From Kocuria sp. (GTDB lineage: Bacteria > Actinomycetota > Actinomycetes > Actinomycetales > Micrococcaceae), in NCBI GenBank assembly GCA_030453435.1, contig JAKDKI010000003.1:1-26335 (forward strand): 26,335 nucleotides of DNA, written 5' to 3'. A program made the translations under genes and the position numbers. This document shows, in pieces, positions 9,501 to 16,625 of the stretch. The stretch's first letter is position 1. Each line of letters begins with the position of its first letter. The notes under the pieces are model-generated. The model was not told the DNA's origin. It saw only the letters and a list, made by a program, of their open reading frames with translations, and did not search any database.

Positions 9501-10603
9501 CGGTCCGGATCGAAGAGCGAGCCGCCCATGGCGGGCAGTCGTAGGTCTTCGTGCTCAATACCCGCGTACACAGCGCGGAACGCAGATAGGAGTCTCGCCC
9601 AAGCGTCATAGCGGCGTTCAAGTACCTCGTCTCCCAGTTGGTCTGCTTCCTCAGCGAGTTTTCCACGGAGTGTCGAGACTGCGAGGTTCTGGTCGTACAC
9701 GGGGTCGCCGAGGAGGAAGAGGCCTCGCTCTTCGGCGCACAAGACGAACACCAGGCGCATCATGACTGTGAGTGAAGCCTCATAGAGCAGTGATGGGGGT
9801 ACGTCGTGCAGGAGTTCCCGATTGCGGTCCTGGTCGGCCTTGTCGAGAGCCTGGATTAGGACCTCGGTAGCTCGGCGTACCTGCTCACCGAGTGTGTCGG
9901 TGACTTCCTCCTGGTGCTTCAGCGACTCGTCTAGAAGCGCTTCAAGGGTCTGGTCGGCAGGTCCGAAGCAACGTCTCACGCCAAGCAAAGACTGGAACGC
10001 CTTGAGCGTGGCAGGTTCTTGGAACCAGAAGCGCGAGTGCCAGATGGCCTTCCCGGAGGGCGCATCGATGGGTGCGTTGATGAGCACCCACGATTCGCCG
10101 TTCGTCACGATCCCGACTCGGACCCCGTGCTCTCGACACAGCAGGGTCATGCGCTCCGCTTCGCTGGCGATCCAGCCGTCGGACTGAGCGGCGGACTCAA
10201 GGTCAGCGTCAGGGCGAGTCACCACGACGAACGCACGCGGCTCCGTCGAACCTGGAGCGTGGATGATCCATGTAGGCGCGTAGTGCGCGGTCCCATCAGG
10301 CGACGAGACCGACACGGCACCGGCACCCCAGGAAGGGTGGGGCGTTGCCGACTCCTCGTCGAACTCAAGCAACTCGGTGAGGACCAGATTGACCCACGCG
10401 TCGTGAAGTTGAGGCAGAAGCTCGTCGTCCTCGTCGACGGCTTCGCGCCACTCAGAGTAGGCGGAGCGGAATTGCTGGCGTCGAGGGGTCTCAACCGATT
10501 CGAGGCCTTGGGGGAAAGCCTGTTCGAGGACTGTGAGCGTCAGGAACGGCCCGCTGGTCTCGACCAACGAGAGCCATTCGATTTGCTGCGACTGTGCGAC
10601 CAC
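6539..10603 (-). CDS. drmMI: DrmMI, large class I N6-adenine DNA methyltransferase of DISARM
   Basis: A 1354-residue protein resembling Eco57I/PglX-type gamma-class adenine methyltransferases. The SAM-binding motif DPAMGSGAF is at 603-611, a second-strand acidic motif YGVDINPLAVELAK at 674-687, and the catalytic NPPF at 875-878. The roughly 320 residues after about 1000 should hold the target-recognition domain. The N-terminal 200 residues look like the nuclease-fold domain of type IIG/ISP enzymes. However, the strand that normally carries the E-x-K catalytic pair reads VVVTRPDADLE (126-136) with Thr in place of Lys, so it is probably not a working nuclease. In class 1 DISARM this enzyme modifies host DNA to mark it as self. 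The start is a GTG 4 nt after the drmD stop, preceded by a GGGGGTGA ribosome-binding stretch. Its operon position (between drmD and drmA) is that of class 1 DISARM. BREX pglX was considered, but no pglZ or brxC is near. Confidence 0.92.
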   Translation of the reverse strand: MVAQSQQIEWLSLVETSGPFLTLTVLEQAFPQGLESVETPRRQQFRSAYSEWREAVDEDDELLPQLHDAWVNLVLTELLEFDEESATPHPSWGAGAVSVSSPDGTAHYAPTWIIHAPGSTEPRAFVVVTRPDADLESAAQSDGWIASEAERMTLLCREHGVRVGIVTNGESWVLINAPIDAPSGKAIWHSRFWFQEPATLKAFQSLLGVRRCFGPADQTLEALLDESLKHQEEVTDTLGEQVRRATEVLIQALDKADQDRNRELLHDVPPSLLYEASLTVMMRLVFVLCAEERGLFLLGDPVYDQNLAVSTLRGKLAEEADQLGDEVLERRYDAWARLLSAFRAVYAGIEHEDLRLPAMGGSLFDPDRYPFLEGRALGTSWLDTTSEPLPIDNRTVLLLLNSLQVLEQSRGALALSYRALDVEQIGHVYEGLLDHTVVRVPTITLGLEGSAKNRYPTASLAEMESLRLESQDALISKIAEVTGRATSTIRKELAKPPSDTVRTALLSAANGNTVLLERITPFAHLVRNDAWGEPIIYGAHSFMVTPGADRRESGTHYTPRSLTEQIVEAALEPLVYVGPAEGQPRDRWLLKSPSAILDLKVCDPAMGSGAFLVQACRYLADRLIEAWALAEAHGRYITVDGEVDEAPGATDPMPGQADERINVARRLVSQRCLYGVDINPLAVELAKLSIWLVTLSEGKPFGFLDHNLRSGDSLLGIHRIEQLVQMRLSPAPNERQTGLLDDVVADAVQRANAIRVQLRSSRELDIADVLASAVLDRQARSIVRGVDLLADAFMGEVVRLGPQSKNLNGVSDSVALRAPDFLSVSRAEQSSIVRQVQSALDTDLPEAGSSRRPFHWPLEFPEVFLAGGFDAIVGNPPFSGGRKIGRSLGEAYTRYLQSVRNYVKGSPDLCAYFFLRAVALLKSGGELGLLATKSISETGSRVVCLDQILRGGNTFRRAIRRQPWPGKASVIVSVVWVHIGQWHGSVRLGDEPVGSITSSLEEDHQLRRPHKLTELKGRFAQGQDVMGRGFELTEAERAALLQADPALDEVILPLFNGKDLNQMPTLAPYRWVIYFRDWPEEKARRYSAAFERVEKLVKPYRDSLTGQIHQKDFWKFWDLRPALVLELENRERVLASTIVTKYVAFRFVRTGNIFNKKVKLYFFDAWSDFALLQSSVHQEWAFWTSGTLGAGGLNYSTSASLETWPMPATEGATDLSVLGERFHSLREEALSVLGVGLTDFYNRFHDRSLNGALLSELRAIQADMDMAVLRAYGWSELDAAHGFYEMDYLSPKDNVRFTLAPRIRIEVLRRLSALNHERYAEEQAAPGSGVPMRARRDKLATIPSLLDDSRLAEG

Positions 10604-10607
10604 GCGT

Positions 10608-13600
10608 TCACCCCCTCTGTGCCATGGACTCAGGGACCAGGAAGAGCACCGCGGCGGGGAAGGTGCGTGCGACTGGATCGGCGTACTGACGCCTAATCGC
10701 CGCCTCTTCAGCCGCGCGTTCTGCCGGGATGCGGGCGAGGCGGCTTTCGAGGGCAGCGATGTCCTTGGATACCTGGCTCATCTCTTGCGGTGACAGGCCC
10801 GGTAGATAGAGATCGCCCTCGGCGTCGTCGGGGTTCAGCTCCTTGGTGATTGCTTGTTCGAGCTCGTCGAGCACAGAGTGGAGGTCGGTCAGATCGTGGG
10901 TCAGTCGATCGTTGAGTGTCTTGTCGAGGCTATCGAGGCGCTCTTTGGACCGGGCTTCGACCGCGCTCATGATGGATTGCTTGCTGTTCGCGAATCTCTC
11001 CTTGAGGACGGCGAACAGAGCGTCGCTCGGATTGACCGGGGTGGCCGATGCGAGCAGCTCTTCGCGCTTGGCAACCTGGGTGATCCTGTTGAAGCGGTCG
11101 TGGCCAAGCTCACCTCCGGACAGAGTCAGTTCCTCGTGAAGCCGACGATGATCCCCGCCGGTGATGACGAGTCGTGACCAGAGGAGGACAACGGGCTGCG
11201 GAGCAAGGCTGTCCGGTACTACCCGGACAGCTACGCGGTTCAGCTTCTTGGTGTCGTGCAGCTTCCAGATTTCCTCACGTAGGAGCCGCAAGCACATCTG
11301 GACCAGTCTGTGTCCGAGGTGCGCAAGCACCACGTCATCGCGGCCCTTCGAGGCCTCATGATCGAAAGTGATCGGGCGCCGTTCCTGGGTGTGTGGGTGT
11401 TCAAGTCCCCGAGCTGCCTTGCCCCAAGACCCAGTGAGCTCAGGCACCGTGAAAGCAACTGCGTCTGACGCGCCGGACAGCTTCACCTGGGTCAGTGGAG
11501 GCTTCTCTGCCAGGTCGAGGGCCACGCTGACTGCGCGTTCGATGTTCTCTGGTGACATGCGAAATTCGCTTCGCGCCTGGATCAGAGTCTGGTGCAAGCG
11601 CTGAATCCGATCGCGCAGTTGGCGCTCAGCGGCAACGAATCGGCGGGCGCGTGCTGCGTTGGCCTCAGCCGAGACCGTATCGAAGCGGTTCCGCCGCCCG
11701 AGCATGATCTCTTCGATCTGCTGCGCGAGGACTGGCCCAACACTGCCGAGGTCTTCGCGGATCGTTTCGACCTTGTTCGCCGCTCGCATCAGGTACTCAT
11801 GGTCGCCAGCAACCTCACCTGGGGTGAGTGCGCTAACGCTGCGTGCTCGACCCACCGGGTGCCAGATGAAAACGGTGTCTTGTTTCTGACCGTGGCGATC
11901 AATGCGCCCGTTGCGCTGCTCCATGACGTTCGGATTCCAGGGAATCTCGACGTGGATGAGGTAGTTGCAGTGGTTCTGGAGGTCGATCCCCTCGGATGCG
12001 GCGTCGGTTGCAAGCAGAATGCGCACTGGGGACACCGCTGGGTCGGCTTGGAAGGCCGCCTTCACGGTCTCGCGATCGTCCGGGTCGACATCGCCGTGGA
12101 GGAACGCCAGGCGGTCGCCACCGTATCCGTGGCTCGCGAGAATCTGCTGGAGCCAGCTATGCGTCGCGCGGTACTCAGTGAACAGGATGACGCGCTTGTT
12201 GTTCCACTGACCATCGGGCTCTTTGAGATGCGACTCAATCCATTCGAGAATCGCTTTCGCTTTGGAGTCGGGCTTGTTGCGCGCGCCTTCGGCCCAGACG
12301 GTCAGCCGGTCCAGCGTGTCGCGCTGGCTCTGGGTCAGCGGTACGGCGAGCTCGGAGGCCAGTTCCACGGCCTCGTGCTGGGCGTCCTCCAGCGTGGAGT
12401 CGTTCGCCTGGTCCTCCTCGGCGCGAAGGATCGCCTTGCGCAACACCCGATCATCCATGGCGCCGAGGGGCTTGGATGCGCGCGAGCCGCGGCTCAGCGT
12501 CTCGCGGTGGCGCGCGAGCGTCGTCGCAAACGCGAGCGGCGAAGAGAACAGGCGCTTCTTGAGGAGCTTGTGAGCAAAATCCGTGCCATAGGCATACTTG
12601 CCACTGCCAACAGACTTTGAGCGGTCGGTGATGAAATCCTGAAGCAGTGCGTGTGCTTCGATCTCACTCTCGGTGTAGGCGACTTCGAGCGCGACGAGTC
12701 TTCGCTCGGGGAAGATGCGCTTGCCGTCAGGGTCCGTGATGTCGCTCTTGAGGCGGCGAACCATGACGCGATGCAGCTGTTGTTCGTCCGGCAGAACGGA
12801 GCGAGCGAAACGCTGATCGTCCAGAAGCTCCAACAGCGAGGTAAAGGACGCCTGGTAGCCATTGTGCGGGGTGGCAGTCAGGAACAAGCGGTGGGAGAAG
12901 TTGGGGGCGAGAGTCCGGATCAGCCTCGTTCGTTGGCTCTCAAGGGCATACCGCGTGGCTGCGGCAGGCGCGACGTTGTGGGCCTCGTCGACGATGAGGA
13001 TGTCGAACTTACGCGGGTAGGTGCTTGAGGTAGGGAGGATGTCCTTGAGCAACCGCAGGCCCTCGCCTGACTTGGCCCAATCCACTGACGTGATGAGCCG
13101 TGGGAAAGAAGTCCACGGGTTTGCTTGGATTCCTCTGCTGCGTCGTAGCTGCTTGACGTACTCCGTATCGACGATTCGGAACTCCAGACCGAACTTCTCC
13201 TGCATCTCCGTTTGCCACTTGATCTGAAGGCTCGCTGGGCAAACGACGAGAACCGTGCGGGCTCGATGCCGGATCAGCAACTCCTGGACAACCAGGCCAG
13301 CCTCAATGGTCTTGCCGAGGCCCACATCGTCCGCGATCAGGAGGTTCGCCCGTGCCATGTCGATGGCCCTGACGAGTGGATCAAGCTGATAGTCCTCAAT
13401 GGAGATGCCGCTGCGGAACGGTGCTTGGAGGAACGTGCGGTTCGCGTTGGTTGCCGCGCCCCAGCGCACCGCGTCAAGGAAAGCCTCCAGCCGGTCATCC
13501 GAGTCCCAGCCGGTGATCTCCGGCAGCCCGGCCTTTTCGAGTACTTGCGCACCAGGCTCAAGTTCCCAAATCACCTGAAGCTCTTCTCCTAGCGCGTCCT

Positions 13601-13757
13601 CGTCCAGCGAGGAGAGCGTGACGAGGTGCTGCGGACGCGTCCCGGGCAGCGCGCTCCCTGTTGGCGCTTCAGACACAACCCATTGGCGACGACGTACCTC
13701 GACGAGCTGGCCGGGTTCAGGAACAGTCTGAGTTGAGTGTGCTTGGTCTGGTGTCAT
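10608..13757 (-). CDS. drmD: DrmD, SNF2-family helicase of class 1 DISARM
   Basis: A 1049-residue Snf2/RapA-like ATPase. Walker A is ADDVGLGKT at 143-150, the DEAH box is at 257-260 and the TATP motif III at 294-297. The C-terminal RecA lobe carries ATDAASEGIDLQ (583-594) and the arginine-finger motif QRNGRIDRHGQ (614-624). The last 350 residues are helical with many charged residues; a coiled coil is likely around 900-1030. This gene, together with an adenine methyltransferase, is what distinguishes class 1 from class 2 DISARM, which instead has drmE. It presumably remodels or translocates on DNA during target recognition. The ATG overlaps the stop of the upstream cytosine methyltransferase gene by 4 nt (ATGA), placing both in one transcript. 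Confidence 0.92.
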   Translation of the reverse strand: MTPDQAHSTQTVPEPGQLVEVRRRQWVVSEAPTGSALPGTRPQHLVTLSSLDEDALGEELQVIWELEPGAQVLEKAGLPEITGWDSDDRLEAFLDAVRWGAATNANRTFLQAPFRSGISIEDYQLDPLVRAIDMARANLLIADDVGLGKTIEAGLVVQELLIRHRARTVLVVCPASLQIKWQTEMQEKFGLEFRIVDTEYVKQLRRSRGIQANPWTSFPRLITSVDWAKSGEGLRLLKDILPTSSTYPRKFDILIVDEAHNVAPAAATRYALESQRTRLIRTLAPNFSHRLFLTATPHNGYQASFTSLLELLDDQRFARSVLPDEQQLHRVMVRRLKSDITDPDGKRIFPERRLVALEVAYTESEIEAHALLQDFITDRSKSVGSGKYAYGTDFAHKLLKKRLFSSPLAFATTLARHRETLSRGSRASKPLGAMDDRVLRKAILRAEEDQANDSTLEDAQHEAVELASELAVPLTQSQRDTLDRLTVWAEGARNKPDSKAKAILEWIESHLKEPDGQWNNKRVILFTEYRATHSWLQQILASHGYGGDRLAFLHGDVDPDDRETVKAAFQADPAVSPVRILLATDAASEGIDLQNHCNYLIHVEIPWNPNVMEQRNGRIDRHGQKQDTVFIWHPVGRARSVSALTPGEVAGDHEYLMRAANKVETIREDLGSVGPVLAQQIEEIMLGRRNRFDTVSAEANAARARRFVAAERQLRDRIQRLHQTLIQARSEFRMSPENIERAVSVALDLAEKPPLTQVKLSGASDAVAFTVPELTGSWGKAARGLEHPHTQERRPITFDHEASKGRDDVVLAHLGHRLVQMCLRLLREEIWKLHDTKKLNRVAVRVVPDSLAPQPVVLLWSRLVITGGDHRRLHEELTLSGGELGHDRFNRITQVAKREELLASATPVNPSDALFAVLKERFANSKQSIMSAVEARSKERLDSLDKTLNDRLTHDLTDLHSVLDELEQAITKELNPDDAEGDLYLPGLSPQEMSQVSKDIAALESRLARIPAERAAEEAAIRRQYADPVARTFPAAVLFLVPESMAQRG

Positions 13758-14848
13758 GCGAGCTGGCCCTCAGCAAGCAGACGAAGAACATCCTCACGAT
13801 GCGCCTTGACGTGGGCCTTCATGCTCCGGCCGATGAGTTCGCCAAGGGTGACAGGCACTGCGTTGCCGATCAGTCTGCCGATGGTCTTCATGTGCACAGG
13901 GGCACCGGGCGCGACGAACTGGTAGTTCGGGGGGAAGCCCTGCAAGATCGCTCCCTCTCGTAGAGAGATCGCTCGATCCTGGGAAGGGTGCCCGAAGCGT
14001 CCGTTACCGAACCCGTAGAACTGGGTGGTCATGGTAGGAGCGGCCTCGTCCCAAGCCATGCGACCGTACACACCGGGGTAGGTCTTGCCGGACTCCTTCT
14101 TGTGGCACTCAGCGACAAGTTCGTCGGGCCAATCACGCCAGGTGCCGCCGGGCTTCGACGCCTTGATCCTGCGCAGATTCAGTGAGGACAGCCCAGAGGC
14201 TTGGTGCAACCGATCTGTTGCATCTGCTGAGCCCGCTGCCAGGGCTGGCACCCTCCCGTTGCCGATCGCTTCGCGAACGCTCGTCGGCTTCGCCTTGAAC
14301 TGAGCGGGGCTGAGGAGACTGATCGGGCCAAGGCGCGAAGCGAGGAGAACCAGTCGATTTCGGTGCTGCGGAACACCGTAGTCTTGGCAGTTGACAACCT
14401 GCTTGGATACCTCGTAACCGCTGGCTTCGAGCGATGCAACGAACTCATCGAAGACAGCATGGTCGATCAGACCGGGCACGTTCTCCATGGTGACCAACTC
14501 TGGGAGCAATTCTCCTGCAAGCCGCGAGAAATGCCGCAGCAACCACCACCGGTCGTCGTCGGTTGAAGCCTTCTGGTTGTAGGAAGAGAACGTCTGACAC
14601 GGGGCGCAGCCAGCCAGCAGGCGAACGCTTCTCGGCAGGTAGTACGAGGCGAGCTCGTCGGACTCAATGTCGCCGACTGACTTGAGGAGGAACTTGGCCT
14701 TGTTGTTCTCCGTGTACGGGTACTCGCACGCGGGATCGACATCGACGCCGACGCGGACGTTGATTCCGGCCTTGGCAAGGCCATGGGTCAGTCCGCCTGC
14801 CCCACTGAACAGGTCCACGGCGTTGATTCGTATGCGGGGCGTCGTCAC
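13754..14848 (-). CDS. C5-cytosine DNA methyltransferase embedded in the DISARM operon (DrmMII-like)
   Basis: A 364-residue m5C methyltransferase with all main motifs. Motif I is DLFSGAGGL at 12-20. Motif IV has the catalytic cysteine C84 in a Pro-Cys-Gln triplet. Motif VI is ENV at 122-124, motif VIII QHRNR at 161-165, and motif X IGRLIGNAVP at 323-332. The target-recognition region is between about 180 and 290; its sequence specificity cannot be read off. It transfers a methyl group from S-adenosylmethionine to cytosine. It starts with GTG overlapping the HTH gene by 4 nt and its stop overlaps the drmD start, so it is part of the DISARM transcript. A PF00145 methyltransferase is the hallmark of class 2 DISARM, yet the rest of this operon is class 1. 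I cannot say from sequence alone whether it descends from drmMII or from an ordinary restriction-modification system. Confidence 0.92.
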   Translation of the reverse strand: MTTPRIRINAVDLFSGAGGLTHGLAKAGINVRVGVDVDPACEYPYTENNKAKFLLKSVGDIESDELASYYLPRSVRLLAGCAPCQTFSSYNQKASTDDDRWWLLRHFSRLAGELLPELVTMENVPGLIDHAVFDEFVASLEASGYEVSKQVVNCQDYGVPQHRNRLVLLASRLGPISLLSPAQFKAKPTSVREAIGNGRVPALAAGSADATDRLHQASGLSSLNLRRIKASKPGGTWRDWPDELVAECHKKESGKTYPGVYGRMAWDEAAPTMTTQFYGFGNGRFGHPSQDRAISLREGAILQGFPPNYQFVAPGAPVHMKTIGRLIGNAVPVTLGELIGRSMKAHVKAHREDVLRLLAEGQLA

Positions 14849-15066
14849 TTGGCCCCGCCTTCGGGTGATTCTTCGCGTGGGTCGCCGGCAGCGCCGCCAG
14901 CTTCGATCCAGGCATCAACCTGGTCTCGTTTGAACTTCCACTTTCGCCCCATCTTGTGGGCGGGCATGGCTGAGCGATCAATCCAGCGGTAGACAGTGTC
15001 GCTGCTCACTCCAAGGTGCTGGCAAATCTCCTCGACGGAGAGCCAGCGATCCTGCACGTCAGCCAT
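14845..15066 (-). CDS. Excisionase/MerR-type helix-turn-helix protein, first gene of the DISARM operon
   Basis: A 73-residue protein made almost entirely of one HTH_17-type DNA-binding domain. It contains WLSVEEICQHLGVSSDTVYRWI (about 8-29), then a wing with HKMGRKWKF (37-45) and a final helix RDQVDAWIEAGG. The family includes phage excisionases and small regulators. Here it sits at the head of the operon, with an AAGGAGAA ribosome-binding site five or six bases before the ATG. Its stop overlaps the GTG of the methyltransferase gene. Plausible roles are autoregulation of the operon, in the way control proteins delay restriction until methylation is in place, or recruitment of DISARM components to DNA. 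Neither is demonstrated by sequence. A true excisionase role is less likely because no integrase is nearby in the window. Confidence 0.85.
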   Translation of the reverse strand: MADVQDRWLSVEEICQHLGVSSDTVYRWIDRSAMPAHKMGRKWKFKRDQVDAWIEAGGAAGDPREESPEGGAK

Positions 15067-15081
15067 CTGTTCTCCTTCGGT

Positions 15082-15108
15082 CTGTGCGCCGAGGGCGCCG
15101 CTGTGCGC
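15082..15108 (-). repeat. Short repeats in the DISARM operon leader
   Basis: An 8-base direct repeat (CTGTGCGC on the plus strand) occurs at 15082-15089 and again at 15101-15108, 19 bases apart. Between and partly over them, GCGCC-GAG-GGCGC at 15086-15098 is a perfect 5-bp GC-rich hairpin. The group lies just upstream of the ribosome-binding site (about 15071-15078) of the HTH gene. It could be an operator for the HTH protein or a leader hairpin affecting translation. The elements are short and could also be chance in high-GC DNA. Confidence 0.35.
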
Positions 15109-15141
15109 TGCGACCGTCGGACGAGCACGCAGCCACCTCTA

Positions 15142-15171
15142 AGTCTAGGCGAGAACTACCGAGGACACCTG
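15142..15171 (-). promoter_or_regulatory. Candidate promoter of the DISARM operon
   Basis: On the minus strand, TAGACT (15147-15142) fits the actinobacterial -10 pattern TANNNT and lies about 76 nt upstream of the HTH start codon. Eighteen bases further upstream the -35 position holds CAGGTG (15171-15166), which is not a good -35 but matches a half-site found repeatedly in the neighbouring intergenic region. No other strong -10 is seen in the 161-nt gap between the HTH gene and the end of the second cytosine methyltransferase gene. Weak evidence overall; a transcript could also come from further upstream. Confidence 0.25.
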
Positions 15172-15227
15172 ATTTAGACCGCAGGGGTGTGCATACGACC
15201 GCTCACGTCCGTGGTCCTCCCATCCTC

Positions 15228-16367
15228 TCAGCCGCCGGCGGGCCGCCGTTTTGTTCCCCAACCGGACGCATCGGTCAGCGCAGACGCAGCCTGTAGCGGC
15301 AACACGCCGTTGCCGAGCGCGGTGATCTGCTGGTTCTGCGTCAGCTCTGCGCCGTCAGTGACCCACCCTGTTGGCAAGCCCATGAGCCACTCCACGAAAG
15401 CCGCTGCCGGACGGGGCCCATCGGCATCCGTCAGGAGGGCTGGGGCGGGTGCGGGTCGCCCGGTGATGTGTTCCCACCGGGTGATGGCGTCGGCGTAGCG
15501 TCCCCAGCGCTGAACAGTCCGTCGATCAGGGACCACAGCGTCTCCGACTCGGCTCGCCTGTTCGGCGAGCCAGCCGGTCCGTGGAGTGCGAAGTCGATGA
15601 TCTGGTGCGAGAGCGCGATCGTCCCTCGCCGGGCTCGAACCTGGTCGAGAGTCTCCCCGCCGCGCGAAGAGTCGGTTGCCAGTGGGGTGCGGAAGCGCGC
15701 GCCGGGCGAGGATGAAGATGCGGAGCCGGTGGTGAGGAGCGCCGACAAGGGAAGCCGGTAGGCCGATCCATCGTGCATCCAGCCGCAGGTCGGCCAGATC
15801 GCCGAGAACGGCGCCGAGAGCCCGTAGAGGTCGAGCTGCGTCGTCTCCCAGATGCCACGGGTCGGGTTCCATGCCGCGAAGGGTTGCGTCACCGGGGTTG
15901 CGTTGGTCATGGTCGTCTCCTTCTGTCGGTGGCCGCGTTGCGGGTGAGGACAGCAGCCCGCGGACGTTCTCGATGACGACCCATTCGGGCTGGAGTACGT
16001 CGATCGCTGCGGCCATGTGTGCCCACAGCCCCGAGCGGGTGCCGGGCGCGATGCCAGCGCGCTTGCCGACGGTGGATACGTCTTGGCAGGGAAAGCCGCC
16101 GATGAGGATATCCACAGGCTCTACCTGGCGCCAGTCGATAGTGGTGATGTCGCCGAGGTTCGGCGTGTCGGGCCAGTGCCTGGCGAAGACGCGGGCGACG
16201 GGCTCGTTGAGTTCGGAGAACCACACAGTCTTGGCGTGGAAGACGTGCTCGACGGCGAGGTCAAGGCCGCCGTACCCGCTGAACAGCGACCCGATTCTGG
16301 GTCGTGAATCGCGGCTGGTGTTGGGTTCGTGCATGAAGAGCGCTCCGGTGACGGTCGTCCCCGACAT
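15228..16367 (-). CDS. Second C5-cytosine DNA methyltransferase (mobile-element backbone type)
   Basis: A 379-residue m5C methyltransferase clearly different from the one in the DISARM operon. Motif I is SLFSGYGGLDLA (27-38), motif IV has catalytic C94 in GGFPCQDVS, motif VI is IENVRGL (132-138) and motif X is ALGNGVLP (350-357). Motif VIII is atypical (APHHRLRIFI at 210-219 rather than QxRxR). The middle region (about 140-200 and 230-300) is proline/arginine-rich and variable. No restriction endonuclease partner is visible nearby, so it is best read as an orphan methyltransferase. It is divergent from the relaxase gene, a pairing compatible with protecting element DNA in a new host. The annotated ATG has a GAGG upstream. 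An in-frame ATG at 16334 (losing 11 residues) is an alternative that places motif I nearer the usual N-terminal position. Confidence 0.9.
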   Translation of the reverse strand: MSGTTVTGALFMHEPNTSRDSRPRIGSLFSGYGGLDLAVEHVFHAKTVWFSELNEPVARVFARHWPDTPNLGDITTIDWRQVEPVDILIGGFPCQDVSTVGKRAGIAPGTRSGLWAHMAAAIDVLQPEWVVIENVRGLLSSPATRPPTEGDDHDQRNPGDATLRGMEPDPWHLGDDAARPLRALGAVLGDLADLRLDARWIGLPASLVGAPHHRLRIFILARRALPHPTGNRLFARRGDSRPGSSPARDDRALAPDHRLRTPRTGWLAEQASRVGDAVVPDRRTVQRWGRYADAITRWEHITGRPAPAPALLTDADGPRPAAAFVEWLMGLPTGWVTDGAELTQNQQITALGNGVLPLQAASALTDASGWGTKRRPAGG

Positions 16368-16401
16368 CCGGTGCCTCGTCGAGAACCGATGCCGAGCTGG
16401 T

Positions 16402-16414
16402 CACCTGTCAGGTG
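16402..16414. repeat. 13-bp perfect palindrome in the methyltransferase/relaxase intergenic region
   Basis: CACCTG-T-CAGGTG is a perfect inverted repeat with a one-base centre, 35 bases upstream of the second cytosine methyltransferase gene. It has the form of a dimeric regulator's operator. The half-site CACCTG also occurs at 16603-16608 just before the relaxase gene and at 15166-15171 before the DISARM operon. Confidence 0.4.
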
Positions 16415-16515
16415 CACGACTCCGACACGCATCCGATGACCACCCCACGCCGACCGGAGCCACCCCGCCAAGCACCCGTCGGCACCGTCGCCGAAGCCTC
16501 TTCCTCGGGCCTCCG

Positions 16516-16557
16516 CTCGACCCTCCTTCTGAGGTCACACGCCTCTTGCAGGTCGAG
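16516..16557. repeat. Nested inverted repeats, candidate oriT structure
   Basis: CTCGACC (16516-16522) and GGTCGAG (16551-16557) are perfect 7-base inverted arms. Inside them GAGG (16531-16534) and CCTC (16542-16545) form a second, smaller pair. The structure lies about 75 bases upstream of the relaxase start, where MobF-type relaxases often have their origin of transfer. No known nic sequence is recognised, so this is only a structural candidate. Confidence 0.3.
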
Positions 16558-16574
16558 GGGAACTGAGCTTTATC
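16546..16574 (+). promoter_or_regulatory. Candidate promoter of the relaxase gene
   Basis: TTGCAG at 16546-16551 and TTTATC at 16569-16574 are separated by 17 bases and would start transcription about 50 nt upstream of the relaxase ATG. The -35 is a fair match and the -10 is weak. The -35 overlaps the right arm of the inverted repeat ending at 16557, so relaxase binding there could autoregulate the gene. Confidence 0.28.
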
Positions 16575-16587
16575 GCCGCAGAAGTCA

Positions 16588-16613
16588 CCGGGCGCGGGTG
16601 CTCACCTGCCCGG
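16588..16613 (+). repeat. Inverted repeat immediately before the relaxase ribosome-binding site
   Basis: CCGGGC (16588-16593) and GCCCGG (16608-16613) are perfect arms, with further partial pairing inside (GGGT against ACC). The stem ends 8 bases before the GGAGG ribosome-binding site (16621-16625). It could act in transfer-origin recognition or in translational control of the relaxase. Confidence 0.35.
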
Positions 16614-16620
16614 CAAGACC

Positions 16621-16625
16621 GGAGG
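16621..16625 (+). promoter_or_regulatory. Ribosome-binding site that fixes the relaxase start
   Basis: A perfect GGAGG with five bases to the ATG at 16631. The reading frame is open upstream to an ATG at 16412, but that 73-residue extension is low-complexity, arginine- and serine-rich and unlike relaxases, whereas the residues after 16631 begin the conserved MobF N-terminus at once. Confidence 0.85.

Noticed and set aside
6539..10603. BREX/Pgl system based on the PglX-like methyltransferase
   Set aside because: No pglZ, brxC or brxL is present; the neighbours are drmD, drmA, drmB and drmC.
11592..12620. A 342-codon open frame on the plus strand
   Set aside because: It is antisense to drmD, whose helicase motifs lie on the other strand; the translation has no recognisable domain and reflects GC-rich codon bias.
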